NCBI RefSeq assembly: GCF_014192215.1
Contig: NZ_JACHXP010000001.1
Coordinates: 395,078-459,077 of the forward strand
Length of the DNA stretch: 64,000 bases
Direction: 5' to 3'
DNA from: Halomonas cerina
Lineage (GTDB): Bacteria > Pseudomonadota > Gammaproteobacteria > Pseudomonadales > Halomonadaceae
Shown: one piece after another, positions 8,835 to 19,359 of the stretch
Position numbering within the stretch: position 1 is the stretch's first letter
How the letters are laid out: each line of letters opens with the position of its first letter
Notes under the pieces: generated by a model
Database searches by the model: none
What the model saw: only the letters and a program-made list of their open reading frames with translations
What the model was told of the DNA's origin: nothing
Translations under genes and position numbers: made by a program

Positions 8835-9560
8835 ATGACTGCAAGCGCCCCGGAAACGGGCAATGTCGACCCGGCGGAAATCGCCAAGTTCGCGTCCCTG
8901 GCCGATCGTTGGTGGGATCCGCACGGGGAATTCAAGCCACTGCATGACATCAATCCACTGCGCCTGGACTTCATCGATGCCCGCGTGGGCCTGGCGGGGC
9001 GCCGGGTGCTGGACGTGGGCTGCGGTGGAGGCATCCTGGCCGAGGCCATGGCCCATCGCGGGGCCGAGGTCACCGGCATCGACCTGGGCGAGGCCCCGCT
9101 GGCCGTGGCCCGGCAGCATGCCGAGCAGGCCGGGGTCAGCGTCGACTATCGTTGCCTCAGTGTAGAGGAACTGGCCCGCACACACCCCGGGGAATTCGAG
9201 GTGGTGACCTGCCTGGAAATGCTCGAGCACGTGCCCGACCCCGCCTCGGTGGTGCGCGCCTGTGCGACCCTCGTCAAGCCGGGGGGGCAGGTCATCTTCT
9301 CGACGCTCAATCGACACCCCAAGGCCTATGCCCTGGCCATTCTCGGGGCCGAGTATCTGCTGCGGATGCTGCCCCGGGGCACCCATGACTATGCCCGGTT
9401 CATCCGCCCCTCGGAGCTGGCCGGCTGGTGCCGCGAGGCGGGCCTCTCGGTCCGAGAGCAGAACGGTATCATCTACCAGCCGCTGACCCAGCGCTACCGG
9501 CTGTCCGAACGTGACGTATCGGTCAACTACCTGATGCACTGCCGACGGGAGATGCCATGA
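8835..9560 (+). CDS. ubiG: Ubiquinone biosynthesis O-methyltransferase
   Basis: SAM-dependent O-methyltransferase acting twice in ubiquinone synthesis, 241 residues (E. coli 240). The ATG at 8835 has GGAGA 7 bases upstream; the in-frame extension upstream is antisense to galU and is not real. Motif I is [16 protein letters not shown], and the UbiG-specific [19 protein letters not shown] and [12 protein letters not shown] segments are clear. The final ATGA overlaps the start of the phosphatase gene, so the two are translationally coupled. Confidence 0.96.
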   Translation: MTASAPETGNVDPAEIAKFASLADRWWDPHGEFKPLHDINPLRLDFIDARVGLAGRRVLDVGCGGGILAEAMAHRGAEVTGIDLGEAPLAVARQHAEQAGVSVDYRCLSVEELARTHPGEFEVVTCLEMLEHVPDPASVVRACATLVKPGGQVIFSTLNRHPKAYALAILGAEYLLRMLPRGTHDYARFIRPSELAGWCREAGLSVREQNGIIYQPLTQRYRLSERDVSVNYLMHCRREMP

Positions 9561-10225
9561 CGGTTGCCGACTCGCTCCCCGAAGTCTTGCTCTTCGATCT
9601 GGACGGCACCCTGGTCGATACCGCCCCCGACCTCGCGCGGGCCACCAATGCCCTGCGGGCCTACCACGGGCTGGCGGCGCTTCCCTACCCGGTGATCCGG
9701 GCCCAGGTCTCCAACGGAGGCAGTGCCCTGGTGACCCTGGCCCTAGGCCTTGAGCGGGAGCATGCCGGACACGCCGAGGCGCGCACCTACCTGCTGGCCG
9801 CCTACGGGGAGGCGGTGGCCGTCGACAGCCGCGTCTTCCCGCCGCTCGATCGCCTGCTGGTCGAGTGGGAGCGGCGAGACGGGACTTGGGGCATCGTCAC
9901 CAACAAGCCTCGCGCCTATGCCGAGCCGCTGGTGAGCGCCCTCGGGCTCACTCCCGGCGCCTTGCTCTGCGCCGACGACCTGGCCGAGAAGAAGCCTTCT
10001 CCCCTGCCGCTTCTGACGGCCGCCGGGCAACTGGGAACGCCACCGGCGCGTTGCTGGTATATCGGCGACCATCTGCGGGACATGCAGGCCGCGCGTGCTG
10101 CCGGCATGGTGGCGGTGGCCGTCGGCTACGGGTATCTGGAGGAAGAGGACGACCACCGACAGTGGCCCGCCGATCTCTGGTTCGATACGGCCGAGGCGCT
10201 CAGCGATGCCCTGCTGGAGGCCTGA
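9557..10225 (+). CDS. mupP: HAD phosphatase, probable N-acetylmuramic acid 6-phosphate phosphatase
   Basis: HAD-superfamily hydrolase of 222 residues. Motif [11 protein letters not shown] carries the nucleophile Asp14 and acid/base Asp16; motif II is IVTNKP; the motif III Lys is in EKKPSP; motif IV is [10 protein letters not shown]. The sequence alone fits either phosphoglycolate phosphatase or MupP of the cell-wall recycling bypass. I prefer MupP because in Pseudomonas that gene directly follows ubiG and sits by a yciK-type SDR, as here. It overlaps ubiG by 4 bases. A heptad repeat element follows its stop. Confidence 0.78.
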   Translation: MTVADSLPEVLLFDLDGTLVDTAPDLARATNALRAYHGLAALPYPVIRAQVSNGGSALVTLALGLEREHAGHAEARTYLLAAYGEAVAVDSRVFPPLDRLLVEWERRDGTWGIVTNKPRAYAEPLVSALGLTPGALLCADDLAEKKPSPLPLLTAAGQLGTPPARCWYIGDHLRDMQAARAAGMVAVAVGYGYLEEEDDHRQWPADLWFDTAEALSDALLEA

Positions 10226-10233
10226 ACGACGAT

Positions 10234-10334
10234 GGGCTGCGGGCTGCGAGCTGCAGGTAGTAGGCTCCATCGCTGCCAGCTAACCGTCAACGGCCCGAAG
10301 CGCTTGGCCCGAGACCCGTAGCCCGAGGCTCGGG
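10234..10334. repeat. Heptanucleotide-phased repeat element, copy 1
   Basis: Just after the mupP stop: GGGCTGC twice and GAGCTGC once (10234-10254). About 40 bases later come six in-phase heptads of the GCCCGAG type (10293-10334). The second block approximates the inverse complement of the first, so the pair could fold into an imperfect hairpin between two convergent genes. Related elements lie near 39.2 and 59.9 kb. Confidence 0.6.
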
Positions 10335-10335
10335 T

Positions 10336-11097
10336 TCAGGCCTTGGGCGGCTGGGCATCGAACATCTCGCCGTTGTGGGCCCGGCTGTCCGGCCCCATCA
10401 GCCACAGATAGGTCGGCAGAATCGCCTCGGGGGGCCTCAGGCTCATCGGGTCCTCGCCGGGATAGGCGCTCTTGCGCATGGCGGTCCGTGTCGCCCCCGG
10501 GTTGAGGCTGTTGATGCGCAGTGTGCCCAGGTGCTCCACCTCGTCGGCCAGCACCTGGACGAATCCCTCGGTAGCGAACTTCGAGACCGCGTAGGCGCCC
10601 CAGTAGGCCCGCCCCTTGCGCCCCACGCTGGAGGAGGTGAACACCACCGAGGCATCCGCGGAGGCCTTGAGCAGCGGCAGCAGCGCCTGGGTCATCCAGA
10701 TCGGGCCGTTGATGTTGACCTGCATCACCTGGTCCCAGAGCTCGGGATTGTACTGCTCGAAGGGCGTGAGGCGCCCGAGCAGCCCGGCGTTGTGCAGCAG
10801 GCCATCGAGTCGGCCGAACTCCTTGTCCAGGGTCTCGGCCATGTCGTGATAGTCCTTCAGGACGGCCCCTTCGAGGTTGAGGGGGAAGATGGCCGGCTGA
10901 GGCCCCCCGGCCGCCTCGATCTCGTCATACACCGCCTCGAGCTTGGAGATGGTGCGGCCCAGTAGCACCACGGTCGCCCCATGCTGGGCGAAGGTCCTGG
11001 CCGCTGCCCGGCCGATGCCGTCGCCGGCGCCGGTGACCAGGATCACGCGCTCCTTCAGCAGGTCGGCGGGCGGCTGGTAATCGATCTTGCAGATCAT
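10336..11097 (-). CDS. yciK: YciK-type short-chain dehydrogenase/reductase
   Basis: Classical SDR of 253 residues. The NAD(P)-binding TGAGDGIG is at 22-29, the NNAG-equivalent reads LLHNAGLLG, the catalytic Tyr-Lys pair is YAVSK, and SLNPGATRT follows. The N-terminal MICKIDYQPPADLL is characteristic of YciK. The substrate is unknown even for well-studied orthologues. AAGGAG lies 6 bases before ATG. It is the last gene of the tol-pal cluster, 18 bases after cpoB, and is convergent with mupP. Confidence 0.88.
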   Translation of the reverse strand: MICKIDYQPPADLLKERVILVTGAGDGIGRAAARTFAQHGATVVLLGRTISKLEAVYDEIEAAGGPQPAIFPLNLEGAVLKDYHDMAETLDKEFGRLDGLLHNAGLLGRLTPFEQYNPELWDQVMQVNINGPIWMTQALLPLLKASADASVVFTSSSVGRKGRAYWGAYAVSKFATEGFVQVLADEVEHLGTLRINSLNPGATRTAMRKSAYPGEDPMSLRPPEAILPTYLWLMGPDSRAHNGEMFDAQPPKA

Positions 11098-11115
11098 CGC
11101 TGCTCCTTGGGCGAA

Positions 11116-11889
11116 TCAGGTGCCGGACTGGCGCAGGTAATCGCCGGCCAGGTTGGCGGCACTGCTTTCCGGGTAGTCGTTGATGACCCGCTCGAGCAGT
11201 GCCCGTCCTGCGTCAGGCGCTCCCTGGCGAATCTTCAGCAGGCCCAGCTTGTAGAGGGTATCGGGTACCTTGCCGCTGTCGGGGAAGTCCTCCAGCACGC
11301 GCTGGAAGGCGCGCTCGGCGGCCTCGAGCTCGGATTCCGCCGAGTGGAGTTCTCCCAGCCAGTAGTAGGCATTGGCGGTGAGGGCGCTGTCGGGGTGCTG
11401 GGCCACGAAGGCCTCGAAGTCGGTCGTGGCGGCCGCGAATTCACGCGCCTGCACCTTGGCGAAGGCCGCCTGGTAGGCCTGCCGTGCCGCGCCGTCGCCC
11501 GCACCGGCCGATGCCTCGCCACGCGTGGGCTCGGGCGTCGAGGTATCCGGCGTCTCCGCCGGGGGTGGTGATGATGCCGACTGCGCGTCGGCACGGCTCA
11601 ACCGTTCATCCAGGTCCAGGTACTGCTGGCGAGTCTGGCGCCGGAGCTGTTCGAGCTGGTAGCGCAACTCCTCGACCTGGCCGCGCAGTTGTTGGATCTC
11701 CTCCTGGTGCTGCTGGACCTGATTGAACAGCACCAGGCTGCCGCCCGACTCGGTACGGGTCGCGGCCTGGTCATAGAAGCTGCCGGGCCGATCGGTGAGA
11801 TCCTCGACCACCGGTTGCTGGGCGATGGCCACGGCCAGTGGCAGGGCCATCAGCCCGACGCCGCACAGCCCCTTGAGTCCATGTCTCAT
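11116..11889 (-). CDS. cpoB: CpoB (YbgF), Tol-Pal system TPR protein
   Basis: Periplasmic protein that coordinates PBP1B peptidoglycan synthesis with Tol-Pal-driven outer-membrane constriction at the division site. 257 residues: signal peptide 1-23, an N-terminal trimerisation coiled coil (~55-100, Gln- and Arg-rich), a Ser/Pro/Thr linker (~100-130), then three TPR units (AYQAAFAKVQAREFAAA, YYWLGELHSAESELEAA, LYKLGLLKIRQG). GAGGAAG lies 6 bases before ATG. It sits 27 bases after pal and is followed closely by yciK. Confidence 0.95.
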   Translation of the reverse strand: MRHGLKGLCGVGLMALPLAVAIAQQPVVEDLTDRPGSFYDQAATRTESGGSLVLFNQVQQHQEEIQQLRGQVEELRYQLEQLRRQTRQQYLDLDERLSRADAQSASSPPPAETPDTSTPEPTRGEASAGAGDGAARQAYQAAFAKVQAREFAAATTDFEAFVAQHPDSALTANAYYWLGELHSAESELEAAERAFQRVLEDFPDSGKVPDTLYKLGLLKIRQGAPDAGRALLERVINDYPESSAANLAGDYLRQSGT

Positions 11890-11916
11890 CGCGCTCTTCC
11901 TCGTCGCGGTTCGTGA

Positions 11917-12462
11917 TCAGTAGGCAAAGACGACACGGCGGTTCTGGGCATAGGCGTCCTCGTTTAACCCGCGGGCCGCGGGCCGCTCTTCACCGTAGCT
12001 GACGACCTCTACCTGGGACGGTGACACGCCCTGCAGGTCGAGGAAGCGTTCCACGGCATTGGCGCGACGCTCCCCCAGGGCCAGGTTGTACTCCCGGGTG
12101 CCTCGCTCGTCGGTATGGCCGTGGAGGATAACGTCGGCCGACGGGTTGCTGCGCAAGAAACGCGCATGAGCCGTCAGCACCGGCTCGAACTCGGGGCGGA
12201 TCGTGTCGCTGTCGTAGGCAAAGTAGATGGTGCGCGCTTCCGGGATGCGCGACCCGGCCATCTGGCCGGCGCCATCGCCGAGACCGGTCCCGCTCACCTG
12301 GCCGGTGCCCGCCGTGCCGGTACCGGCGGTACCGGTCTCTCCCCTGCCTCCTGCCGTGCCATCCAAGGAGCCGTCCTGGGTACCGCCAGTGTTGGCACAG
12401 CCGGCCACGAAAGCCAGGGAAAGCGCGACGGCCAGGGTTCTGGCGTAGGGCTTGAGCTGCAT
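11917..12462 (-). CDS. pal: Peptidoglycan-associated lipoprotein
   Basis: Outer-membrane lipoprotein that binds peptidoglycan and TolB. The lipobox FVAGC places the lipidated Cys at residue 22. A Gly/Thr-rich linker follows (~23-70, with short TAGTG repeats), longer than in E. coli. Then comes the OmpA-like domain (~75-181) with the diaminopimelate-binding signature HTDERGTREYN and the conserved LGERRANAV. AAGGAG lies 7 bases before ATG. Fifth gene of the tolQ-tolR-tolA-tolB-pal run; the 63-base gap from tolB holds a direct repeat TCAGTCGAG spaced 20 bases apart. Confidence 0.97.
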   Translation of the reverse strand: MQLKPYARTLAVALSLAFVAGCANTGGTQDGSLDGTAGGRGETGTAGTGTAGTGQVSGTGLGDGAGQMAGSRIPEARTIYFAYDSDTIRPEFEPVLTAHARFLRSNPSADVILHGHTDERGTREYNLALGERRANAVERFLDLQGVSPSQVEVVSYGEERPAARGLNEDAYAQNRRVVFAY

Positions 12463-12525
12463 CTTGTGACTCCTTCTGGGGTGAATCAGTCGAGCTGGAA
12501 TGAATTCAGTCGAGTCGGGGGTAAG

Positions 12526-13815
12526 TTAATCGAGAAAGGGGGACCAGGCGGGCTCGCGGACCTCTCCCTGTGCCGCCGGCAGGCGGAAGGAGGCGCGGCC
12601 GTCGGCGGTGACCGCCCCCAGCACACCGGAGCCGCCCTGCTGTGTGGCGAAGATTACCATGGTGCCATTGGGCGCGACACTGGGCGACTCGTCCTGATGG
12701 GACTCGCTGAGCGTGATCAAACGGTCGCTTTCGAGGTCCAGCCGTGCCACCTGATAGCCCCGCTCGCCGCCGTGGATCAAGAAGACCGCATCACCGTCCG
12801 GTGCATAGCGCCCCCGGGCATTGTAGCCGCCGGTGAAGGTGAGACGCTCCGGCTCGCCTCCCAGCGGATGGCGATAGAGCTGCGGCCCGCCACTGCGATC
12901 CGAGGTATAGAGCAGGCTGTCTCCCGAAGGATGCCAGGAGGGCTCGGTCTCGATGCTCGAGCTGTGGGTGATACGCGTGAGGTTGCGCGTGGCGATGTCC
13001 ATGACATAGATCTCGGGCTGGCCATCCTTGGAGAGGGACATGGCCAGCCGACGGCCGTCCGGCGACCAGCTCGGTGCGCTGTTCAGCCCCTCGAAGGAGG
13101 TGGCCCGCACACGACGCCCGGAGGCGATCTCCTGGATATAGATGGCCGGTCGGCCGGTCTCGAAGGAGACATAGGCCAGCTTCTTGCCATCCGGCGACCA
13201 GGCGGGCGACATGATCGGCTCGTCGGAGGTCAGAACCTGCTGGCTGTTGCGCCCATCGGCATCGGCCACATAGAGCCCGAAGCGCATGTCATCGGCCACC
13301 CCACTGGCGGTCACGTAGGCGATGCGGGTCGAGAAGGCACCGCGGATTCCGGTGATCGCCTCGAAGATCTTGTCGCTGATGCGGTGAGCCGCGCCGCGCA
13401 GCTGGCTTTCGCTGGCCGTGATCACTTCCCCGAGCATCCGCGACTCGCCGTGGACATCCATCAGCTCATAACGGATCTCCACGCGACCGGCCTCTCGACG
13501 GGTTTGCCCCACCACCAGATAGCGACTATCCAGGGCCCGCCAGTCACCGAACTTGACCGCCTCGCCGCTCGACGGCGTGGCGAACATCTCCTCGCGCGCG
13601 AGCGGGTCGAAGTAGCCGCTGCGCTCGAGGTCATCGGAAACGATCTGCGCCACGTCCTGGGGCAGGCGCTCGCCCTCGGGGCTTTCGAAGGGCACCACGG
13701 CGATCGGCGTCGCGCGCTCGCTGCCGCGGGTGATCTCGATGGTCAGGTCGGCCTGGGCCAGGCTGGCGAACGTCACCAGCATCGCCACCAGCCAGGTGGT
13801 CATCAGGGCTTTCAT
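12526..13815 (-). CDS. tolB: TolB, periplasmic beta-propeller of the Tol-Pal system
   Basis: Soluble periplasmic protein that links TolA to Pal. 429 residues (E. coli 430): signal peptide [22 protein letters not shown], an N-terminal alpha/beta domain (~25-160), then a six-bladed propeller with repeated WSPDGK/WSPDGR motifs ([45 protein letters not shown]). Its ATG overlaps the tolA stop (TGATG), so translation is coupled. Confidence 0.97.
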   Translation of the reverse strand: MKALMTTWLVAMLVTFASLAQADLTIEITRGSERATPIAVVPFESPEGERLPQDVAQIVSDDLERSGYFDPLAREEMFATPSSGEAVKFGDWRALDSRYLVVGQTRREAGRVEIRYELMDVHGESRMLGEVITASESQLRGAAHRISDKIFEAITGIRGAFSTRIAYVTASGVADDMRFGLYVADADGRNSQQVLTSDEPIMSPAWSPDGKKLAYVSFETGRPAIYIQEIASGRRVRATSFEGLNSAPSWSPDGRRLAMSLSKDGQPEIYVMDIATRNLTRITHSSSIETEPSWHPSGDSLLYTSDRSGGPQLYRHPLGGEPERLTFTGGYNARGRYAPDGDAVFLIHGGERGYQVARLDLESDRLITLSESHQDESPSVAPNGTMVIFATQQGGSGVLGAVTADGRASFRLPAAQGEVREPAWSPFLD

Positions 13816-14912
13816 CAGCGGATCTCCCCCGGTCTGAATCGCAGATTGAACTGTCGGTAATCGCGTTGCACCCCCGCCGGCAGCTCCCGCAGCTCCCGGA
13901 AGGGCGCGGCGGCTTCCACGGCCTGGATCGCCGAGCGGTCGAAGGCGCTGTCACCACTACTCCGACCGATGGAAGCCGCGAAAAGCTCACCGGATGGGCC
14001 GAGCCTGACCGAGACCTCCGCGGTCGCACCGTCCGCCACGTTGGGCGGAATCACCCAGGCTTGCTCCACGGCCTGACGCACCAGGTTGATGAAGCCGTTG
14101 GCGGCCTGCTGGGCCTGGCGCGCGTTGGCGGCGGCGGCTTCGGCTTCGATGGCCCGCTGGCGAGCCAGTTCCGCCGCTTCGGCCGCCTGGCGTTGGGCCT
14201 CGGCTTCCCGGCGACGCTGTTCCTCCGCCTCGCGCTGGCGACGTGCCTCCGCTTCGGCCTGACGTTGGCGTTCGGCCTCGGCTTCCCGGCGACGCTGCGC
14301 CTCCGCCTCGCGCTGGCGACGCGCCTCCGCTTCGGCCTGACGTTGGCGTTCGGCCTCGGCTTCCCGGCGACGCTGCGCCTCCGCCTCGCGCTGGCGACGC
14401 GCCTCCGCTTCGGCCTGGCGTTGGCGTTCGGCCTCGGCTTCCCGGCGACGCTGCTCCTCCGCTTCGCGCTGGCGACGGGCCTCTTCTTCGGCCTCGCGTT
14501 GGCGTTCACGCCGCTCGGCTTGACGCTCGGCCTCCTCGGCACGACGCCGAGCCTCCTGCGCCGCCTCCTCGGCCGCCTTTCGCGCGTCTGCCTCGACGGC
14601 CTCCCGGGCTTGGCGTTCCTGCTCGGCCTCTTCCTGCGCCTGCTGCCGGGCGGCTTCTGCCTCGGTTTGCCTGGCCTGCTCCTCTTCAGCCTGCTTCGCG
14701 GCCTCGGCTGCCGCACGGGCCTGGTCGGCCCTCTGGGCGCGATCGGTGGCGGTTTCGGTGCTCACCAGGGTCGCCTGGACGATGGCGCGATTCGGTGGCT
14801 CAGGCTCGGCCGCGGGGAAGCGGATCACGCTGATCACGAGAATGCCCAGGTGCAGGCCGATGGCAAGCAGCAGCGGCAGGCCATAGCCCACGCGTTGTCG
14901 ATGTCTGGCCAT
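13815..14912 (-). CDS. tolA: TolA, inner-membrane energy-transducing protein
   Basis: Spans the periplasm and transmits proton-motive force from TolQR to TolB and Pal. 365 residues: one transmembrane helix (~9-27, [18 protein letters not shown]), a very long charged helix (~45-275, Ala/Glu/Arg/Gln only) and a C-terminal TolA-III domain ([12 protein letters not shown] to LRFRPGEIR). Most of the helix is three near-identical 26-residue repeats, listed separately. GAGGAG lies inside the end of tolR, 9 bases before the start. Confidence 0.94.
   Translation of the reverse strand: MARHRQRVGYGLPLLLAIGLHLGILVISVIRFPAAEPEPPNRAIVQATLVSTETATDRAQRADQARAAAEAAKQAEEEQARQTEAEAARQQAQEEAEQERQAREAVEADARKAAEEAAQEARRRAEEAERQAERRERQREAEEEARRQREAEEQRRREAEAERQRQAEAEARRQREAEAQRRREAEAERQRQAEAEARRQREAEAQRRREAEAERQRQAEAEARRQREAEEQRRREAEAQRQAAEAAELARQRAIEAEAAAANARQAQQAANGFINLVRQAVEQAWVIPPNVADGATAEVSVRLGPSGELFAASIGRSSGDSAFDRSAIQAVEAAAPFRELRELPAGVQRDYRQFNLRFRPGEIR
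14213..14446 (-). repeat. Three tandem 78-bp repeats inside tolA
   Basis: Copies at 14213-14290, 14291-14368 and 14369-14446, with partial copies either side. Each encodes a 26-residue unit ([12 protein letters not shown] then [14 protein letters not shown]). Near identity at DNA level and a length divisible by three mean copy number can change by slippage without breaking the frame, shortening or lengthening the TolA helix. Confidence 0.9.
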
Positions 14913-14921
14913 GCGCGCTCC

Positions 14922-15362
<441 letters not shown>

Positions 15363-15375
15363 GGTGTCGCCCTCC

Positions 15376-16073
15376 TCAGCCGGCGGCGGCGTCGCCGCGA
15401 CCCTGCAGGTTACGATGCAGGATGGAATGGAACTCCTCGGCGAAGTCTTCGTACTTGCCCAGCAGCCGCGAGGATTCGGCAGACAGCCGGTTGTAGAAGA
15501 TCACCGCGGGAATGGCCGCGAACAGGCCCATGGCGGTGGCGATCAGTGCCTCGGCGATCCAGGGAGCGACGGTCGCCAGGGTCGCCTGCTGGGCCATGGA
15601 CAGCGACTGGAAGGAGCCCATGATCCCCCAGACGGTGCCGAACAGCCCGATGTAGGGGCTCGAGGAGGCCACGGTCGCCAGGAACACCAGGTGCAGGTTG
15701 AGCCGATCCTCTTCCCGGGACCAGGCCACCCGCATGCTGCGCTGGACGCCCTCCAGGATCGCCTGGGGGCTGCGGGTCTTGGGCAGCAGGCGATTGAACT
15801 CGCGGAACCCCGACCGGAAGATATGTTCGGCCCCGAGCGTCTCCTGCTCGGGGGGCGTGTCGTGGTACAGGTCATTGAGGTCAACGCCGGACCAGAAGCG
15901 CTCCTCGAAGCGTCGGTGGGCCTTTCGGGCGCGGCGCATCACGAAGGTGCGCTGGAAGATCACCACCCAGGACAGTACGGACCCCAGCAGCAGCAGCAGC
16001 ATCACCGCCTGGACCACGCCGCTGGCGTTCATGATCAGGTGGGGAATGGACATGGCATCGTTCACGGGCATCC

Positions 16074-16077
<4 letters not shown>
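15376..16077 (-). CDS. tolQ: TolQ, Tol-Pal proton-channel subunit
   Basis: ExbB/TolQ-family inner-membrane protein, up to 233 residues, with three transmembrane segments (~20-42, ~135-160, ~170-195). The conserved [15 protein letters not shown] lies in the second and [16 protein letters not shown] in the third. The first ATG (16075-16077) overlaps the ruvB stop as ATGA. Internal Met codons at 16071 and 16053 are alternatives and would shorten it by 2 or 8 residues. The usual ybgC thioesterase gene does not precede it. Confidence 0.95.
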
Positions 16078-17114
<1,037 letters not shown>

Positions 17115-17117
17115 GCC

Positions 17118-17732
17118 TCACCCCGCCAGGCGCCGGGTCAGCGCCGCCTTGATGATGGCCTCGGTGGAGCCCTCCTCCTCCAGACCCGACAGCATGCGGG
17201 CGGCCTCGGTCGGCTTGTAGCCGAGGCTGACCAGGGCCGCCTCGGCATCGGCCAGGGGATCCTGGGTGGGCAACGGGGCCGTTGCCGGCAGGCCGGCGGC
17301 ACTCGCCTCCAGGCCGGGCGAGCCTTCCCAGTGGGGGAAGCGGTCGCGCATCTCGATGATCAGGCGCTCCGCGGTCTTCTTGCCGACCCCGGGCAGCCGG
17401 GTCAGGGCCTTGATGTCATCCTCCAGGACGCAGCGGATGAAGGCGTCCTCGTCCATGCCGGAGAGGATCGCCAGGGCGAGGCGTGGCCCGATGCCGTTGA
17501 CCTTGATCAGGGCCCGGAACAGATCACGCTCCTGGGCCCGAGCGAACCCGTAGAGCAGATGGGCGTCGTCGCGGACAACGAGGTGAGTGTACAGGAATAC
17601 CGGTTCCCCGCTGCCGGGCAGCGCGACCAGGGTGGTCATCGAGGCCTCCAGCTCGTAGCCGACTCCGGCCACCTCGACCACCAGCCAGGGTGGCTGTTTC
17701 TCGAGCAGGGTGCCACGCAGGCGTCCGATCAT
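17118..17732 (-). CDS. ruvA: RuvA, Holliday junction binding subunit
   Basis: Tetrameric protein that binds the four-way junction and loads RuvB. 204 residues from ATG at 17732 (MIGRLRGTLLEKQPPWLV); 20 extra in-frame residues upstream are rejected as outside the family. OB-fold domain (1-64), two helix-hairpin-helix motifs (KVNGIGPRLALAIL, RLPGVGKKTAERLI) and the RuvB-contacting C-terminal domain (SLGYKPTEAARML). A promoter with a palindrome lies just upstream, so ruvAB-tol may have its own start in addition to read-through from ruvC. Confidence 0.97.
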   Translation of the reverse strand: MIGRLRGTLLEKQPPWLVVEVAGVGYELEASMTTLVALPGSGEPVFLYTHLVVRDDAHLLYGFARAQERDLFRALIKVNGIGPRLALAILSGMDEDAFIRCVLEDDIKALTRLPGVGKKTAERLIIEMRDRFPHWEGSPGLEASAAGLPATAPLPTQDPLADAEAALVSLGYKPTEAARMLSGLEEEGSTEAIIKAALTRRLAG

Positions 17733-17790
17733 GGAGTTGCTGTCCTTGGTCCTATGAGTCCGGTGCGGCGCCGGTCGCCGCGATGGAGCC

Positions 17791-17821
17791 ACTATACTGG
17801 TCGCCCGGCCGGCTGACCAGT
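17791..17821 (-). promoter_or_regulatory. Predicted ruvAB promoter covered by a 26-bp palindrome
   Basis: On the minus strand TGGTCA (17819-17814, 4 of 6) and TATAGT (17796-17791, 5 of 6) are 17 bases apart. A near-perfect dyad occupies 17796-17821: arms ACTGGTC and GACCAGT, with a CCGG/CCGG core and two imperfect pairs. It overlaps the -35 box and the whole spacer. It does not match the CTGT-N8-ACAG LexA box. Confidence 0.5.
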
Positions 17822-17870
17822 CTGCTCAAACGGCGTTCGACAACCGGCTTGGCATCGCCGGCCGGCGACG

Positions 17871-18413
17871 TCACGAAGGGCGAAATGCCCGCCAGGATGT
17901 GCCCTTTTGTCGACGGCGGTGTCCGCCGTAGCTGCCCTGGCTGACCAGCCCCAGGCGCGCGTGGGCATGGGTCAGGGCGATGGCCAGGGCATCGGCCGCA
18001 TCGGCCTGGGGGGTACCGGACAGGCCGAGGATGGCGGTCACCATGTGCTGGACCTGGGCCTTGTCGGCCCCGCCGCTGCCGGTGACCGCCTGCTTGATCT
18101 GACGAGGTCCGTATTCGCTGACCGGCAGCCCATGGTTGGCGGCGCAGACGATGGCCGTCCCGCGGGCCTGACCGAGCTTCAGGGCGGAGTCGGCATTCTT
18201 CGCCATGAACACCTGCTCGATGGCGAACTCGCCGGGGCCGTGCCGGCCGACCAGTTCGCTGATGCCGGCATAGATCTGCGCCAATCGCTGGGCCAGGTCG
18301 TCGGCTCGGGTGCGGATGCAGCCGCTGGCCACGTAGCGCGGTGTGGCGTGGGTCACATCCAGCACGCCATACCCGGTGAGCCGCGAACCGGGGTCGATGC
18401 CCAGAATCAGCAT
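17871..18413 (-). CDS. ruvC: RuvC, Holliday junction resolvase
   Basis: Endonuclease that cuts Holliday junctions symmetrically. 180 residues from ATG at 18413 ([17 protein letters not shown]); an in-frame GTG at 18425, directly after the yebC stop, is a weaker alternative. Catalytic acidic residues are visible in GIDPGS (Asp7), FAIEQVF and [12 protein letters not shown]. The C-terminus has a short basic extension (GGHRRRQKG). It follows yebC almost without a gap and precedes ruvA by 138 bases. Confidence 0.96.
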   Translation of the reverse strand: MLILGIDPGSRLTGYGVLDVTHATPRYVASGCIRTRADDLAQRLAQIYAGISELVGRHGPGEFAIEQVFMAKNADSALKLGQARGTAIVCAANHGLPVSEYGPRQIKQAVTGSGGADKAQVQHMVTAILGLSGTPQADAADALAIALTHAHARLGLVSQGSYGGHRRRQKGTSWRAFRPS

Positions 18414-18425
18414 GGCGGTAAACAC

Positions 18426-19175
18426 TCAGTCGAGTTGATCGAGGATGGCATCCGCAAAATCCGCATTGGTATAGACATTCTGCACATCATCCAGGTCCTC
18501 GAGCATGTCGACCAGCTTGATGATCCGCCGGCCCAGCTCGATGTTCTGGATGGGGACATAGTTGTCCGGATACAGGCCGATGTCACTGGCCTCCGGCTCG
18601 ATGCCGGCGGCCACCAGGGCGTCCTTGACCGACCCAAAGGAGGCCGGGGTGGTGACCACCTCCAGGCGACCGTCCTCGAGGGTTTCGATGTCCTCGGGCT
18701 CGGCTTCGAGCGTCGCCTCCATGGCGGCTTCCTCGCTGATCCCTTGGGGCAGCGTCAGGCGCCCCTGCTGGTGGAACATGAAGGCCACCGAGCCACTGGT
18801 CCCCAGGTTGCCGCCCTGCTTGTTGAAGGCATGTCGCACCTCGGAGACCGTCCGGTTGCGGTTATCGGTCATCGCCTCCACCAGCACGGCCACACCCTCG
18901 GGCCCGTAGCCCTCGTAGACAACCTCCTCCATGTCATCGCCGTCGGTGTGGCCGGCGCCCCGGTCCACCGCCCGCTGAATGGTGTCCTTGGTCATGTTGC
19001 TGGCCAGCGCCTTGTCGATGGCGGCGCGCAGGCGCGGGTTGTCGGCGGGGTCGCCCCCGCCCTGCCGGGCGGCCACGGTCAGCTCCCGGATCAGCTTGCT
19101 GAAGATCTTGCCACGCTTAGCATCCTGGGCCGCTTTGCGGTGCTTGATATTGGCCCACTTGCTATGTCCTGCCAT
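18426..19175 (-). CDS. yebC: YebC/PmpR-family DNA-binding regulatory protein
   Basis: 249 residues starting MAGHSKWANIKHRKAAQD, the family signature. The ATG at 19175 has AGGAGG 5 bases upstream; a GTG two codons earlier is rejected. Three-domain fold with the conserved YEGYGPEGVA and FNKQGGNLGTSGSVAFMF. Members are reported as transcription regulators or as factors easing ribosome stalling; which applies here cannot be told. It leads the yebC-ruvC unit, a common gammaproteobacterial arrangement. Confidence 0.95.
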   Translation of the reverse strand: MAGHSKWANIKHRKAAQDAKRGKIFSKLIRELTVAARQGGGDPADNPRLRAAIDKALASNMTKDTIQRAVDRGAGHTDGDDMEEVVYEGYGPEGVAVLVEAMTDNRNRTVSEVRHAFNKQGGNLGTSGSVAFMFHQQGRLTLPQGISEEAAMEATLEAEPEDIETLEDGRLEVVTTPASFGSVKDALVAAGIEPEASDIGLYPDNYVPIQNIELGRRIIKLVDMLEDLDDVQNVYTNADFADAILDQLD

Positions 19176-19311
19176 GGCCACCTCCTGTGCTTCTTCCTAC
19201 TCGAGGCTGTCCCGGCGACTAGACTGCGAGGATAGGACTTCCTCTTCGCCCTGTCCCCGGACCTCTCATAGTGGGTAAAATGGTGGGGTTTCTCGCGAGG
19301 AGTTGAGACGC

Positions 19312-19336
19312 CACCGGCGCCCTGAAGGCGCCGGTG
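19312..19336 (-). terminator. Hairpin after aspS
   Basis: Perfect 10-bp GC stem CACCGGCGCC/GGCGCCGGTG (19312-19321 with 19327-19336), 5-base loop, starting 24 bases after the aspS stop. No T-run follows. Confidence 0.6.
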
Positions 19337-19359
19337 ATTTCGCGAGGCAGCGGCGCGGC

